Assembly (NCBI RefSeq): GCF_028369105.1
Contig: NZ_JAQNDO010000001.1
Coordinates: 6,604,501 to 6,668,500, forward strand
DNA: 64,000 nucleotides
DNA from: Polyangium mundeleinium
Lineage (GTDB): Bacteria > Myxococcota_A > Polyangia > Polyangiales > Polyangiaceae
Direction: 5' to 3'
In this document: piece by piece, positions 53,102 through 62,665 of the stretch
How positions within the stretch are numbered: the stretch's first letter is position 1
Layout of the letters: each line of letters begins with the position of its first letter
Translations under genes and position numbers: made by a program
The notes under the pieces: model-generated
The model's input: the letters and a program-made list of their open reading frames with translations, nothing else
Database searches by the model: none
Told to the model about the DNA's origin: nothing

Positions 53102-54028
53102 ATGACCCCTGCCACGCGACAGCGCCTCGCGACCATCCTCGAGCGTGAGCTCGACGCCGTCTCGGTCCAGATCGTCCCGAGCGACGCCGATCCCAGCGCG
53201 GACGGGGACGGGACCACGTTGCGCTGGGACCTCGGCCGGGGGCGCCAGCTCGTCGTCACGTTCGCCGCGCCTCTCGTGGACCGCGCCGACAAGGAGGCGC
53301 GCCTCGCGACCCTCATCGAGTCGTTCGCCGACCTCTTCGGCGAGGTCGCCGCCGAGGTCCCGCGCCCGCGCCCCGAGCCGGCCGAAGCGCTGCGGGCCGA
53401 GCTCTCCGCGCTCGCGGGCCGCACGGGCGCGCTCGGGGCCCTCGTCATCGACGCCACCTCGCCCGTCGTCTGGGGCGCCTCCGAGGCCCCCACGGGCACG
53501 GACGACCCCGAGGCCGAGGCCCGCGTCGCCGAGACCTTCGCCCGCGCCCACGCGGCGGGCATCTCCTGGGTCGCGCTCGTGCGCAGGCCGGGCAGCCTCA
53601 CGATCCCGCCGCCGGGCGAGCGCAAGGAGCCCGAGGAGCCCTCTGCCCGCCGCTTCCGCCTGGTCCCGCCGGTGGACGAGCTCGCGCCGCTCTCGGCCGA
53701 GGATCGCGAGGCGATCGGGCGCCGGGTCCAGCTCGCCCGCGCGGCCATCACGCGCGTTCGAAAAAACCCCACGATGGCCGAGCTGCACCGGGGCGAGCAC
53801 CTGCACGAGGGCGTGCTGGAGGAGGGGCTCGGCTACCTCGCGCGCTCGTTCGCCACGATCTACGTCCTCGTCCTTGTTTACCCGGGCCCGTTCGACGAGC
53901 TCGGCGCCGAGCGCGCCGTCACGCGGGTGCTCCCGGCCATCGAGCGCCTCGTCGTGGCCTTGCCGCCGGACGACGCGCCGACCCACGGCAAAGGCGCCGT
54001 CGTGGCGCTGCGGCGACGGCGCAAATAG
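53102..54028 (+). CDS. Hypothetical protein with roadblock/MglB-like C-terminus
   Basis: A 308-residue soluble protein. The C-terminal 110 residues (GYLARSFATIYVLVLVYPGP, AERAVTRVLPAIERLVVALP) recall the roadblock/LC7 fold used by MglB-type regulators of Ras-like GTPases. The central part contains LGALVIDATSPVVWGASEAP, another roadblock-like strand set, so it may be a tandem of two such folds. The N-terminus is charged. It converges with the TPR lipoprotein gene six bases away. No GTPase gene is adjacent, so a motility or polarity link is only a guess. Confidence 0.55.
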   Translation: MTPATRQRLATILERELDAVSVQIVPSDADPSADGDGTTLRWDLGRGRQLVVTFAAPLVDRADKEARLATLIESFADLFGEVAAEVPRPRPEPAEALRAELSALAGRTGALGALVIDATSPVVWGASEAPTGTDDPEAEARVAETFARAHAAGISWVALVRRPGSLTIPPPGERKEPEEPSARRFRLVPPVDELAPLSAEDREAIGRRVQLARAAITRVRKNPTMAELHRGEHLHEGVLEEGLGYLARSFATIYVLVLVYPGPFDELGAERAVTRVLPAIERLVVALPPDDAPTHGKGAVVALRRRRK

Positions 54029-54034
54029 AGCCGA

Positions 54035-55303
54035 CTACAGCGGGTGGGATCCCACGAGCGCGGCCACCTGGGCCGGCGGCTTGCCCCCGGTGACGCTCAC
54101 CTCGGCCTTGCCGTCGCCGAGCTTCACGTCGAGCGCCCAGCCTTCCTTGATTGGCAACCCCTTCGTCATGAGCTTGCGCGTCTCGGCGTCGGGCGTGAAG
54201 CCTTCGAGCTGCATGCGGTCGCGGATGTACGTCCGCTCCACGGGCACCGTGAGCGGGCATTTCCATTCCGTCGTTTTTCCCTGGGGCGGCACGCACAGGG
54301 TCACGGTCCGGACCGTCTCCTCCTCGTATTCGTCGATCCCCATGTCCGAGTCGTGTCGATCGCGCCGCGCCTCGAACCAGAGCACCGTCGTCTTGCCGGC
54401 CGTCTTTTCGGTCACGGTGGGGATCGTGAGCTCCTCGTAAATGCCGAACGCGCCCGGGTTGTGCGTCGATCCGATCTTCCCGACCGGCACAAACCCCTTC
54501 TCGCCCTTGGCGACGAGGATCCAGTCCGTCTGAAAGACGCCCGTCTGCGCCTCCAGCAACGTGAGCTCGGGCCGGGGCAGCTTGGGCTCTTTCACCGGCT
54601 CGCACGGCCGCGGCACCTCCGGATCCCCCGGCTCCGGCTTCGTGAGGCAGGCGCAGACGTCGGCGATCTTGACCGCCGCGGTCTGGCAGGGCAGGGGCTC
54701 GGCCGCCGGCGCCGCGGGCGCCTTCTCTTGCTTCGAGAGCTCCGCGATCCGCTTCTCCACCGTCTCGTTCGGCCGGAGCGCGACCGATTTCCGGTAATGG
54801 TCGAGCGCGGCCTTCGGATCTTTGCGCTCCTCGGCGATACGGCCGAGGTTGTAATGCGCCATCGCCTGGAGCTTCGGGCTCGTCGTGCGGCGGAGGGCCT
54901 CCTCGTTCGATTGCTTGGCTCGATCGAGCTCGCCGGCCTTGAACGCCGCCCAGCCGAGCTCCGTCAACGCGGGCGCGTCGCCCGGCACCACGGCGAGCGC
55001 CTTCTCGAACTCCTTGATCGCCTCCGGCCATTGCGACTTCCCGCCGAGGAGCCGCCCCTCCGCGAGGTGCTTTCGGTACGCGCGCATCTTCTCGGGGCTC
55101 GGCGCCTCGCGGGTCTTCGGGCGCTTCGGCCGGGGAAGGTCCGCGCCGAGGGCCGCGCCCGTCGGGGCCGCCGAAGCCGACGCCGTGGGCGCCGGGGCCT
55201 GCGGCGTGGCCGAAAGCGCGGGCGGCGGGGACACGCCTCCGTCCTGGCAAGCCACGAGGGAGGCGAGGGCGGCGAGGGGAATCGAAGCACGAATCGAGAG
55301 CAT
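54035..55303 (-). CDS. TPR lipoprotein
   Basis: A 422-residue protein from ATG 55303. The signal ends LASLVAC (lipobox), followed by a Pro/Ala/Ser-rich spacer. Two to three TPR units span about 75-175 (SQWPEAIKEFEKALAVVPGD, AMAHYNLGRIAEERKDPKAA). The C-terminal domain carries four Cys (DVCACLTKPEP, RPCEP, LCVPP, WKCP) and is unrecognised. Likely a periplasmic or outer-membrane scaffold. Confidence 0.75.
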   Translation of the reverse strand: MLSIRASIPLAALASLVACQDGGVSPPPALSATPQAPAPTASASAAPTGAALGADLPRPKRPKTREAPSPEKMRAYRKHLAEGRLLGGKSQWPEAIKEFEKALAVVPGDAPALTELGWAAFKAGELDRAKQSNEEALRRTTSPKLQAMAHYNLGRIAEERKDPKAALDHYRKSVALRPNETVEKRIAELSKQEKAPAAPAAEPLPCQTAAVKIADVCACLTKPEPGDPEVPRPCEPVKEPKLPRPELTLLEAQTGVFQTDWILVAKGEKGFVPVGKIGSTHNPGAFGIYEELTIPTVTEKTAGKTTVLWFEARRDRHDSDMGIDEYEEETVRTVTLCVPPQGKTTEWKCPLTVPVERTYIRDRMQLEGFTPDAETRKLMTKGLPIKEGWALDVKLGDGKAEVSVTGGKPPAQVAALVGSHPL

Positions 55304-55387
55304 CGCCGGCTCAAAAAACACGAGGCCGCGCGTCCCGTCAAGGCTCGGCGTACACTGCGCGGCAGGACCCCTCGCCCCGGAGGCCGC

Positions 55388-56944
55388 ATGGCTCCCCGAA
55401 TCCAGCACGCTTGCACGATCCTCCCGCTCCTCGCGACGCTCTTCGCCGCGCCACGCGCCCACGCCGCGCCCACGCCCGAGGCGTCCACCTTCCTCGACGG
55501 AGACGAAGCCGTCACGGCCGAGCGCCTCGGCGCGGCGGCCCTCGATCCCCGCGGCCGGAGCCTCAAGCCCGTCCGCCTTCGGTACGGATCGCGATCGTTC
55601 TTGGCCTCGATCGATCACACCGCCGTCGTCCGCCTCGATCCGGGCGGCGAAGAAGCCCTCGCGCGCCGAGGTTATCGCCTCGTCGAGCCGCTCATGCCCT
55701 CGATCGGCCTCTGGCTCGTGGAGGACACGGCCGGCGCGGACGGCCTCTCCATCGCCGCCCACCTCGCGCGCACCGACGCCCGCACCGAAGGCGTGCGCGA
55801 CGCCGTGCCGAACCTCTACGTCCACATGGAGCGCCGCGGCGAACCTTTTACCCCCAACGACCCTCGTTTCTCCGGACAATGGTATTTCGGCGACGACAGC
55901 ATGCGCATGTCCGAGGCCTGGGGCATCACGCAGGGCGATGCGGGGACCACGGTCGTGGTCATCGACAGCGGCTGCGATCTCACGCACCCCGATCTCCAGG
56001 GCAAGCTCGATCCGGGCATCGACGTGGTCGACGGCGACGACGACGCGAGTTACGACCCGGCGTTCTCGGGCGCCGAGCATGGCACGGCGTGCGCTGGGAT
56101 CATCGGCGCGGCCACGAACAACGGCGTCGGGATCGCGGGCGCCTGCCCTGAATGCCGCCTGCGGTGCGTCCGCATGCTCGCCGACGAGGCCACGCCGCTC
56201 TCCGCGCCCATCAAGGCCTTCGATTTCGCGCTGCAAACGGGCGCGGCCGTCGTTTCGAATAGCTGGGGGTACGTCGAGGCCATGCCCGTCCCGGCGACGC
56301 TGCGCGACGCGATCAACAACGTCTTCGACAACGGCCGCGGCGGCAAGGGCGCGGTCGTGGTCTTCGCGGCCGGCAACGACAACCGCGAGCTCGGCGACGA
56401 CGAGCTCAACGCCGTGCGCGGCGTGCTGACGATCGGCGCGATCAACCAGTTCGACGACAAGACCTTCTTCACGAACTTCGGCGCCTCGCTCGACCTCGTC
56501 GCGCCCATCGGCACGCTCACGACCGACATCGTGGGGCCCGGCGGGCTCGATCCGACCGATTACACGCTCAACTTCGGCGGCACCTCCTCGGCGTGCCCCG
56601 TGGCCGCCGGCGTGGCCGCGCTCGTCGCGAGCGTCGCGCCGGAGCTGCGCTCGGCCGAGATCGTGGACTTGCTCGTCGAGACCGCGAGGCCCGCGCCCTA
56701 CGCGACGCCGGACGCGGCGGGGCATGACGTGGTGTTCGGTCACGGCATCGTGGACCCGGTCGCCGCGCTGACGGCGGCGCGGGGGGACGTGGAGCCGCCG
56801 GTGAAGACGCCGGATCCGCCCGTCGAAGAGGACGCGGGCTGCGCCTGCCGGGCGGGCCGTACGGGCGGAGAAACGTGGATGGCGGGGGCGTTTTACGGGG
56901 CCTTGCTCGCGGGCCTGTCGTTGCGACGGCGCGCGCGGCGGTGA
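55388..56944 (+). CDS. Secreted subtilase (S8) protease with MYXO-CTERM-like tail
   Basis: A 518-residue exported protease. A signal (ILPLLATLFAAPRAHA) and an inhibitor-like propeptide (to about 155) precede the catalytic domain: Asp in VVVIDSGCDLTHPDLQGK, His in EHGTACAGIIGAATNNGVGI, Asn oxyanion in VFAAGNDN and Ser in NFGGTSSACPVAAGVAALVA, so the triad is intact. The tail has a Cys-rich short segment (DAGCACRAG), a hydrophobic helix and terminal Arg residues, matching the myxobacterial sorting signal. Its last 52 bases overlap the end of the converging metalloprotease gene. Confidence 0.9.
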   Translation: MAPRIQHACTILPLLATLFAAPRAHAAPTPEASTFLDGDEAVTAERLGAAALDPRGRSLKPVRLRYGSRSFLASIDHTAVVRLDPGGEEALARRGYRLVEPLMPSIGLWLVEDTAGADGLSIAAHLARTDARTEGVRDAVPNLYVHMERRGEPFTPNDPRFSGQWYFGDDSMRMSEAWGITQGDAGTTVVVIDSGCDLTHPDLQGKLDPGIDVVDGDDDASYDPAFSGAEHGTACAGIIGAATNNGVGIAGACPECRLRCVRMLADEATPLSAPIKAFDFALQTGAAVVSNSWGYVEAMPVPATLRDAINNVFDNGRGGKGAVVVFAAGNDNRELGDDELNAVRGVLTIGAINQFDDKTFFTNFGASLDLVAPIGTLTTDIVGPGGLDPTDYTLNFGGTSSACPVAAGVAALVASVAPELRSAEIVDLLVETARPAPYATPDAAGHDVVFGHGIVDPVAALTAARGDVEPPVKTPDPPVEEDAGCACRAGRTGGETWMAGAFYGALLAGLSLRRRARR

Positions 56945-58488
56945 CCGAGGAGCACGAGGGCCCCGAGCGCCGCGAGGCCGGGGCCCGTGGGGGCGGGAGA
57001 GAACGCGCAGCCGCAATCGCCGGGGTCGTCCGGGTCGCCAAGGTCGCCGCCGCCGCTGCCGCTCCCGCCTGCGCCGCCGCTCCCACCTCCGCCGCCGCTC
57101 CCGCTGCCGGGGCTCTCGACGGCGGTTTTGCAGGCCTCGACCTCGTCGGGGGACCCGATGCAAAGGGTGGGCTTGCGGGAGTTGCCCGCCTGGGCGGTGT
57201 TCACGACGACGACGACGAGATCCTCGGCGCCCGACGTATCGATCGGATCGACGCCCGCGCGTACATCGAGCGCGCGGACGACGGGGCCGACCGTGGTGCC
57301 CGTGCGGGTCGTGACGAGGAGCGCGAGATCGTCGACCTGCTCCGCGGCGTCCTCCGGCGTGGCGAGCGCGGCCGTCATCTGCCCGCGCGCGCCCGTCCCG
57401 ACCCGGTAGTACTGGGAGGATGCGTAAAACACCCGCAGCACGTCCGTGTACGGCGCGCCGACGCTCTCCATGTTGACGGGCGCATACTTGGCGCCGTTCG
57501 TATACCCGCGCGTCGGATCGGCGCTCTGGGCCGTGAAGAGGTTCCACGTGGCGAACTCGACGAACGCCTCGGGGAAGGACGCGCCGGCCGCCGCGGCGAG
57601 CGTCGGGTCGAGCACGGCGAGCCATTCCGGATCGGCCACGCCGTCCGCCCCGTCCTCGGTCTTTTCGAGCAGCGTGCGGATCGTGCCGTCGCCATAACGC
57701 TCCTCCAGGAACTGGAAGAAGATCGCGCTGCCATAGCTGAACGGATCCACGGGCCCGGGCAGGGGCACGTCGAGCGAGCGGTCGACGTTGTCGAGGTAGC
57801 CGTCGATGAACGCCTCGAAATCGGGGAGCGTGGGATCAAACGACTCGGTGGCCCACACCGCGGTCCCCTCGTTGAAGACGCTCCCCTGGCCGTGATCATA
57901 GGCGGCCTGGACGGCATGAAAAAACTCGTGGCTGCCAAGGATGCGGTTCGCGACGAGCGTCGACGGGTAGCTGTACCCCTTGTAATCGTTCTCCTGGACC
58001 ATGTAGCCGGTGCATTGATCCGGCTTGTCCGGCCCGCACGTGTCGGTCTGGTAGGTGCCGTCGCCTATCCCTGCGAAATCGACGAGGTAGACGTCGAACC
58101 GGCCATCGCCCCCGTTGTCCGGCAGCCCCTCGTCGCTGCGCGGCGGCCGGAACCCCATCCCCTCGTAATGGCCGAGCACCTCGTCGTAGACCGACGCCAC
58201 CTGCTCCACAAAATCGGGCGCGCCCGAGCCGTCCGCGTCCGAAAGCGGCACCGCGTGCGGGCCCGCGAGCGTGAAATGGACGAGGAACTTCCCCCCGGGC
58301 GAGCCGAACGTCTCCACGACGTCCCCCGGCTCGAAATTGAACTGGAGCCCATTGCCCGGCGTATCCGGCCGGTCGAGGGGCACGAGCGCCGGCGCATCCC
58401 CGCCGAGCCCCCCCAGCCCCGCGCCCTCCGGCCCACACGCGGCGAGCATAGAGAGCGCGGCCATCCCGACGAGGCGAGCCGCCCTCAC
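56893..58488 (-). CDS. MXAN_6640-type secreted metalloprotease with MYXO-CTERM-like tail
   Basis: A 531-residue exported protein starting at GTG 58488, overlapping the stop of the HmuY-like gene (GTGA). The signal ends SMLAAC. The zinc site is HEFFHAVQAAYDHGQGSVFN, with a second-shell Glu in EGTAVWATESFDP. This matches the MXAN_6640 putative metalloprotease family of myxobacteria. The C-terminus has a Gly/Ser-rich linker, CGCAFSPAP, a hydrophobic helix (GLAALGALVLLGH) and RRARRR, the sorting signal. Probable role: extracellular proteolysis in predation. Confidence 0.9.
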   Translation of the reverse strand: MRAARLVGMAALSMLAACGPEGAGLGGLGGDAPALVPLDRPDTPGNGLQFNFEPGDVVETFGSPGGKFLVHFTLAGPHAVPLSDADGSGAPDFVEQVASVYDEVLGHYEGMGFRPPRSDEGLPDNGGDGRFDVYLVDFAGIGDGTYQTDTCGPDKPDQCTGYMVQENDYKGYSYPSTLVANRILGSHEFFHAVQAAYDHGQGSVFNEGTAVWATESFDPTLPDFEAFIDGYLDNVDRSLDVPLPGPVDPFSYGSAIFFQFLEERYGDGTIRTLLEKTEDGADGVADPEWLAVLDPTLAAAAGASFPEAFVEFATWNLFTAQSADPTRGYTNGAKYAPVNMESVGAPYTDVLRVFYASSQYYRVGTGARGQMTAALATPEDAAEQVDDLALLVTTRTGTTVGPVVRALDVRAGVDPIDTSGAEDLVVVVVNTAQAGNSRKPTLCIGSPDEVEACKTAVESPGSGSGGGGGSGGAGGSGSGGGDLGDPDDPGDCGCAFSPAPTGPGLAALGALVLLGHRRARRRNDRPASKAP

Positions 58489-59315
58489 GGCAGGAACGCC
58501 CAGCGGATGCGGTAGTTCGCAGAGCCGGTGTTCATCATCGGAATCGAGTCCGTCGTGTTGCACTGCTCCTGCACGGACGGCTCGTACCACGTGTCCACGA
58601 TGAGCTTCACCGCTCGACCGTCGGCGAGGCGAATCGCATAGACGGTCCCGGTCATCTTCACGCACGAGGTGTACGTCCAGAAGCCCGAGAGCGCAGTCGC
58701 CGGCGACCCGGGCAACCCCGAGCCATCCGGGATCAATTCGCAAGCCTCGGAGAAGTATTCGTCCTTGCGGAACGGGAGATCGGGCGCCGCCGAGACCTCC
58801 TCGTACTTCGTGTCGACCTTCGTGCGCGTGGCCGTGACGCAGGAGGGGCCGGAGTTTCCGCTGTTGATCCGCACGACGTAGCGCCGGAACGCGATGTCCC
58901 AGTCCATCGACGCGATCGAATCCTCGTCGGAGATCTCGACCTTCTGGAGGCCGGTCTCGGTGAACTTTCCATACACATACGAGTCCGGATCCGAGACGAA
59001 CGCGCCGCCTGCGGTCGCGTCGACCCCGGTGCGGAAGCCGCTGCCGTCCGGCTCGTTCGTGATGAGGCCGGGGGCAATGTCATTCTGGAGGTTCATCCCC
59101 TGAATGACCTGATCTTCACAAGGAACCTCGTTCGGCTCGCTGCAACCGGCCGGCTCGCCGCCGCCACCGCCGCCGCCACCACCGCCGCCCGCGCCGCCGG
59201 CCCCGCCGCTGCCGCCGGAGGCGCCAGCGCCCGAGGGATCCGCCGGATCCGAACTACAGGCGGGAACGAACACAAGGAGAGAGCCGAGGAGAGAGATAGG
59301 GAGAAAGAAACGCAT
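58485..59315 (-). CDS. HmuY-like lipoprotein
   Basis: A 276-residue protein from ATG 59315. The lipobox is VFVPACSS; a long Gly linker (about residues 30-55) follows. The body matches HmuY-family heme-binding lipoproteins: SMDWDIAFRRYVVRINSGNS (the typical WDIAF/R motif), SGFWTYTSC and MTGTVYAIRLADGRAVKLIV. In Bacteroidetes HmuY binds heme; in myxobacteria such proteins are common and the ligand is not established. Coupled to the metalloprotease gene downstream. Confidence 0.85.
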   Translation of the reverse strand: MRFFLPISLLGSLLVFVPACSSDPADPSGAGASGGSGGAGGAGGGGGGGGGGGEPAGCSEPNEVPCEDQVIQGMNLQNDIAPGLITNEPDGSGFRTGVDATAGGAFVSDPDSYVYGKFTETGLQKVEISDEDSIASMDWDIAFRRYVVRINSGNSGPSCVTATRTKVDTKYEEVSAAPDLPFRKDEYFSEACELIPDGSGLPGSPATALSGFWTYTSCVKMTGTVYAIRLADGRAVKLIVDTWYEPSVQEQCNTTDSIPMMNTGSANYRIRWAFLP

Positions 59316-59372
59316 GGGCGCGATGCTACCACGAGTTCCGTCCACATGGCGCGCTCTGGTAGGATGCCCCCC

Positions 59373-60233
59373 ATGAACCGCACGAGTTGGGAGGTCGCCG
59401 GTCACGGCGCTGCGTTCGTCGCCCGCCGGGCGGTGGCCTGCGACAAGAAAACCCCGTCGCGCCCCGCCACGCACGAGTACGCCGTCCTGTCGTTTTACGT
59501 GGGCGGCTCGGCGATCGTCGAGCAACGCGGGCGCCACACGCTCAGCGCTGGGGACGTGCTCGTCGTACCCGCGGGCGAGCCCCACCGCATGCACACCACG
59601 GAGGGCGCGGAGTTCTGGGGCCTCGGCCTCTGCATCCCATGCCTCCCTTCACGCGAACTCGGGCCCCTCCTCGCGCCCTTCGAGCGCGTACGGAGCGGCG
59701 CGTCCGCCGTCGTGAGCGTCCCTTCCGCCCGACACGAGCACCTCCTCGGGCTCTTCCGCGAACTCGGAAAGGAGACGAGCGCCCCCCAAAGCCCCACAGA
59801 CAAGCTCGTCGTCCAGAGCCTCGTCGCCCTGATCCTGGCCGAGGTGCTGCGCGCGCAGCCCTTCCCCGCGCCGGACATCTCAGCCGCAGGCTCGCCGCTC
59901 GTCGCCGATGCGCTCGATTACATCGAAAAGCATTGCATGGAGCCGATCTCGCTCGCCGACGTCGCCGCAGCCGTGCGGCGCTCCCCCGCGCACGTGACAA
60001 CGGCGCTCCGGCAAGCGACCGGAAAGACGGCCGGCGCGTGGATCATGGCCGGTCGCATCGCAGAGGCAGCACGGCTGCTCGTCACATCGGACGAGCGAAT
60101 CGACATCGTCGCCGAGCGTGTCGGGTATGCAGACCCGACCCATTTCATCCGCATCTTCCGCCGCGCACGCGGCATGACACCCGCAGCCTTCCGGGCAGCG
60201 CACCGCCGCGGCGTCCTGGAGGCGCCGAGGTGA
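59373..60233 (+). CDS. AraC-family transcriptional regulator
   Basis: A 286-residue regulator from ATG 59373 (another in-frame ATG is at 59364). An N-terminal cupin-type sensor (GRHTLSAGDVLVVPAGEPHR) and a C-terminal AraC domain with both helix-turn-helix units: ISLADVAAAVRRSPAHVTTA, IDIVAERVGYADPTHFIRIF and RRARGMTPAAFRAAHRRG. Divergent from the HmuY-like gene by 57 bases, so that operon is a likely target. Confidence 0.9.
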   Translation: MNRTSWEVAGHGAAFVARRAVACDKKTPSRPATHEYAVLSFYVGGSAIVEQRGRHTLSAGDVLVVPAGEPHRMHTTEGAEFWGLGLCIPCLPSRELGPLLAPFERVRSGASAVVSVPSARHEHLLGLFRELGKETSAPQSPTDKLVVQSLVALILAEVLRAQPFPAPDISAAGSPLVADALDYIEKHCMEPISLADVAAAVRRSPAHVTTALRQATGKTAGAWIMAGRIAEAARLLVTSDERIDIVAERVGYADPTHFIRIFRRARGMTPAAFRAAHRRGVLEAPR

Positions 60234-60583
60234 TGCCGCCGCGCCGGGGCGCTGCCCCGGACCCCGCGGGGGCTGTTCGCCCCTCGACCCGAACCAGGCA
60301 CGGCCTGGACCGAAGGTGGAAGAACTGCGCGGTGCGCAGTTCTTCCAACGGGCCGGTGGCAAGACCACGGAGGTGGGTTCCAAGCTGGCGACGAGCACGC
60401 TGCCCGTTGAATCTGCAGCGCTGCGGCCTTGGTGGGCAGGGTCGTCGCCAGTCTTGACCCTGGCTGTTCGATGAACTGCGCGGAGCGCAGTTCATCGACC
60501 CCGCGTCCAGCGCTTGCGCTGGTCCGGGTCCAGGGGTGGACAACCCCTGGTCGGGCCCGGGGTGAAACCCCGGCGAAACGCCT
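60234..60583. repeat. 350-bp non-coding block of nested hairpins
   Basis: Two perfect 13-bp hairpins with three-base loops mirror each other: GGAAGAACTGCGC/GCGCAGTTCTTCC (60318-60346) and CGATGAACTGCGC/GCGCAGTTCATCG (60469-60497). Outside them are further palindromic pieces (CCGGGGCGCTGCCCCGG at about 60243, and CCCGGGGTGAAACCCCGG at about 60557). The whole block has a rough mirror symmetry around 60405 and no coding content. It looks like a lineage-specific structured repeat. Confidence 0.8.
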
Positions 60584-61771
60584 TCAAGCTCCCTTGGCGC
60601 TCGCCGCTCGACCGTCCGTCCGCCGCCTGCCGCCCCGCATGCATGCCTGGATGGCCTCGCGCAGGTTCCGGAGTGTCGTCACGCCCTCGAACCCGCCCCC
60701 GAAACACGAGATGAACGTCTGCGCCAGGCCTGGCCGGATGCCTGTGACGAAGCCTTCGGCGCCGAGGAGCCGGATGGCTCGGAGGATCCGCGAGAGCCGC
60801 TCGGCGGTCCCCTCGTCCACGGCTTCCACGCCGGTCAGGTCGAGGATCACGAACCGCGCTGCGTTTGCCACGACGGCTTCGAGCAGCCGCTCCGTCATGT
60901 CGTCTGCGCGCGCCTGATCGAGCTCGCCCATGACTGGCAGCGCGAGCACGTCGTCCCACACCTGGATGATCGGCACCGAGAGCGCGTGAATCTCTGACCG
61001 CTGCTTCTCGATGATCGCGAGCTGCTCCTCGAGCTCGATCTCGCGACGCTTGTAGTCGTCGATGTCCTGAAAGGCGCCGATGACCCGCGTCACCTTGCCG
61101 TTCTCCATGATCGCCGTGCCTGAGGTGCGCACCCAGATCCGACGGCCCTTCGCCGTGTCGATCTGCAATTGTAGATCGTAAGGCTTGCCCTCGCGGGCGC
61201 ATGCCTCGAAGGCTGCCCCGATGATCGGCTGATGCTCCGGCGTGTAGAACGACACGTCGACGTTTGGATCGAACCCGACGGGCAGCTCGTGGATCCGGTA
61301 CGTCTCCTCGGTCCAGTACTGGGTCGACGTCGCGAGATCGACGTCCCAGGCTCCGACCCTCCCCGTCATTTGCATCTTCTGGAGCAGATCCCGCCGCCGC
61401 TTCCATTCGTCCACGGGGCCCTGCGCCTCGACCTCGATCCCGGTCGCGTACACCTTCCCGCCGAGGCGGCGCAGCGAAAACACGATCGTCCGGTGGCTCA
61501 GGTCCCGGTGCACGAACCTCGCATTGAGCTTGAGCTCCGCTTCGCCCGCGCTCGAACGCAGGAACGTGTGCAGCGGCGCGACGTCCTCGGGGACCACGAG
61601 CCGGGCGAAGTCCTCGGCCACGAGCGACGACTCGGTATACCCGAGTGTGGTCCGAAATGCCTCGTTCGTGCGGATCATGCGCCCATCGGCGCGGAGCACG
61701 CAAAGCAGGTCCCGGGACGTCTGAAAGAAGAATTCGTACTGGAGGTCGTGCTCGTCAGGAGAAAGAGACAT
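60584..61771 (-). CDS. PAS-PAS-STAS (RsbR-like) regulatory protein
   Basis: A 395-residue soluble protein. PAS 1 spans about 12-110 (SRDLLCVLRADGRMIRTNEA), PAS 2 with its PAC segment about 130-245 (RIWVRTSGTAIMENGKVTRV, IGAFQDIDDYKRREIE). A coiled-coil (EELEEQLAIIEKQRSEIH) leads to a STAS domain from about 265 (QVWDDVLALPVMGELDQARA, VILDLTGVEAVDEGTAERLS), as in RsbR stressosome proteins. No kinase or partner is adjacent. Likely a ligand- or redox-responsive regulator. Confidence 0.88.
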   Translation of the reverse strand: MSLSPDEHDLQYEFFFQTSRDLLCVLRADGRMIRTNEAFRTTLGYTESSLVAEDFARLVVPEDVAPLHTFLRSSAGEAELKLNARFVHRDLSHRTIVFSLRRLGGKVYATGIEVEAQGPVDEWKRRRDLLQKMQMTGRVGAWDVDLATSTQYWTEETYRIHELPVGFDPNVDVSFYTPEHQPIIGAAFEACAREGKPYDLQLQIDTAKGRRIWVRTSGTAIMENGKVTRVIGAFQDIDDYKRREIELEEQLAIIEKQRSEIHALSVPIIQVWDDVLALPVMGELDQARADDMTERLLEAVVANAARFVILDLTGVEAVDEGTAERLSRILRAIRLLGAEGFVTGIRPGLAQTFISCFGGGFEGVTTLRNLREAIQACMRGGRRRTDGRAASAKGA

Positions 61772-61848
61772 GCAAGGGAACCCTCGTCAATGCGTGTCGT
61801 GGCCTGCGGTCTCGCAACGACCCGCCCCCCCCGGGGGGCCTTCCTTCG

Positions 61849-62472
61849 TCAGGGCGATTCGATGCGCAGGAACGTCTGGAGGTGCAGCGTGCGCTTGGCG
61901 ATCCTCCAGCCCTGCGGCGTGCGAACGACGATATCGTCGTACCACCCGTGTGCGACTTCGACGGAGCTGTTCGCCTCGAGGACGTGCGTCGCCTGGAGGT
62001 ACGTCTTCATCGTCCCCGTATTGCCTTGCACGTTGATGACGACGTTGCCGTTCAGGTGCTGCGTCGAGACGTAGCCCGCCGTGTCGAACTCGTTCTTCGC
62101 GACGTCCGCCCACGCGGAGGGACCGGAGATCAGGCTGGGGGGGCCGTTCGGGTCGTCACCGGGGTAATATGCCGCGACGATGGCATTCGACGTGAAGCAT
62201 TGCTGGTAACGGCTCCGACCACCCTCGAGATCGCCGCGCCCGATGGTGTCGGTCGCCTCGGCATAACAATAGGTCAGCTTCTCGATCTCCGCCTCGTCGA
62301 CGAGGCGCTGCAGCGCGGCGGGCACCCCGCCCTGGGGAAGTCCACCGCCGTGATGTCCACCTTCGGCCGGCTTCGCAGCGCCGAAGGCGCTCGCCGCGAT
62401 GGCCCCCGCGCATACCGCGGCGCCCGTGCGACCCCAAGAAGCCCGTGAACTCGATCGGCTGTTCTGCTTCAT
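61849..62472 (-). CDS. Exported SnoaL/NTF2-like protein
   Basis: A 207-residue protein: a signal peptide (TGAAVCAGAIAASAFGAAKP) followed by an NTF2-like domain with EIEKLTYCYAEATDTIGRGD, MKTYLQATHVLEANSSVEVA and HGWYDDIVVRTPQGWRIAKR. The two hallmark segments match SnoaL-like domains; the substrate is unknown. A His/Gly-rich linker (GGHHGGGLPQGG) follows the signal. Confidence 0.85.
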   Translation of the reverse strand: MKQNSRSSSRASWGRTGAAVCAGAIAASAFGAAKPAEGGHHGGGLPQGGVPAALQRLVDEAEIEKLTYCYAEATDTIGRGDLEGGRSRYQQCFTSNAIVAAYYPGDDPNGPPSLISGPSAWADVAKNEFDTAGYVSTQHLNGNVVINVQGNTGTMKTYLQATHVLEANSSVEVAHGWYDDIVVRTPQGWRIAKRTLHLQTFLRIESP

Positions 62473-62665
62473 TGTGAACCTCCTCGAACCGGCTACGGTA
62501 GAGCGCGCCCGCGCGCCGGGTCAAGGGCTCTGCAAACATACACGCCCCATTGTCGGGCGTCTCCCTCCGAGGGATGGTGGCGAGGAAACCGTTCCTCGAC
62601 GAACATCGGCCCCCGCACGCGCGCATCCCACCAGGAGGACGACGCGACGCGCCGAAGGGGCCGGC

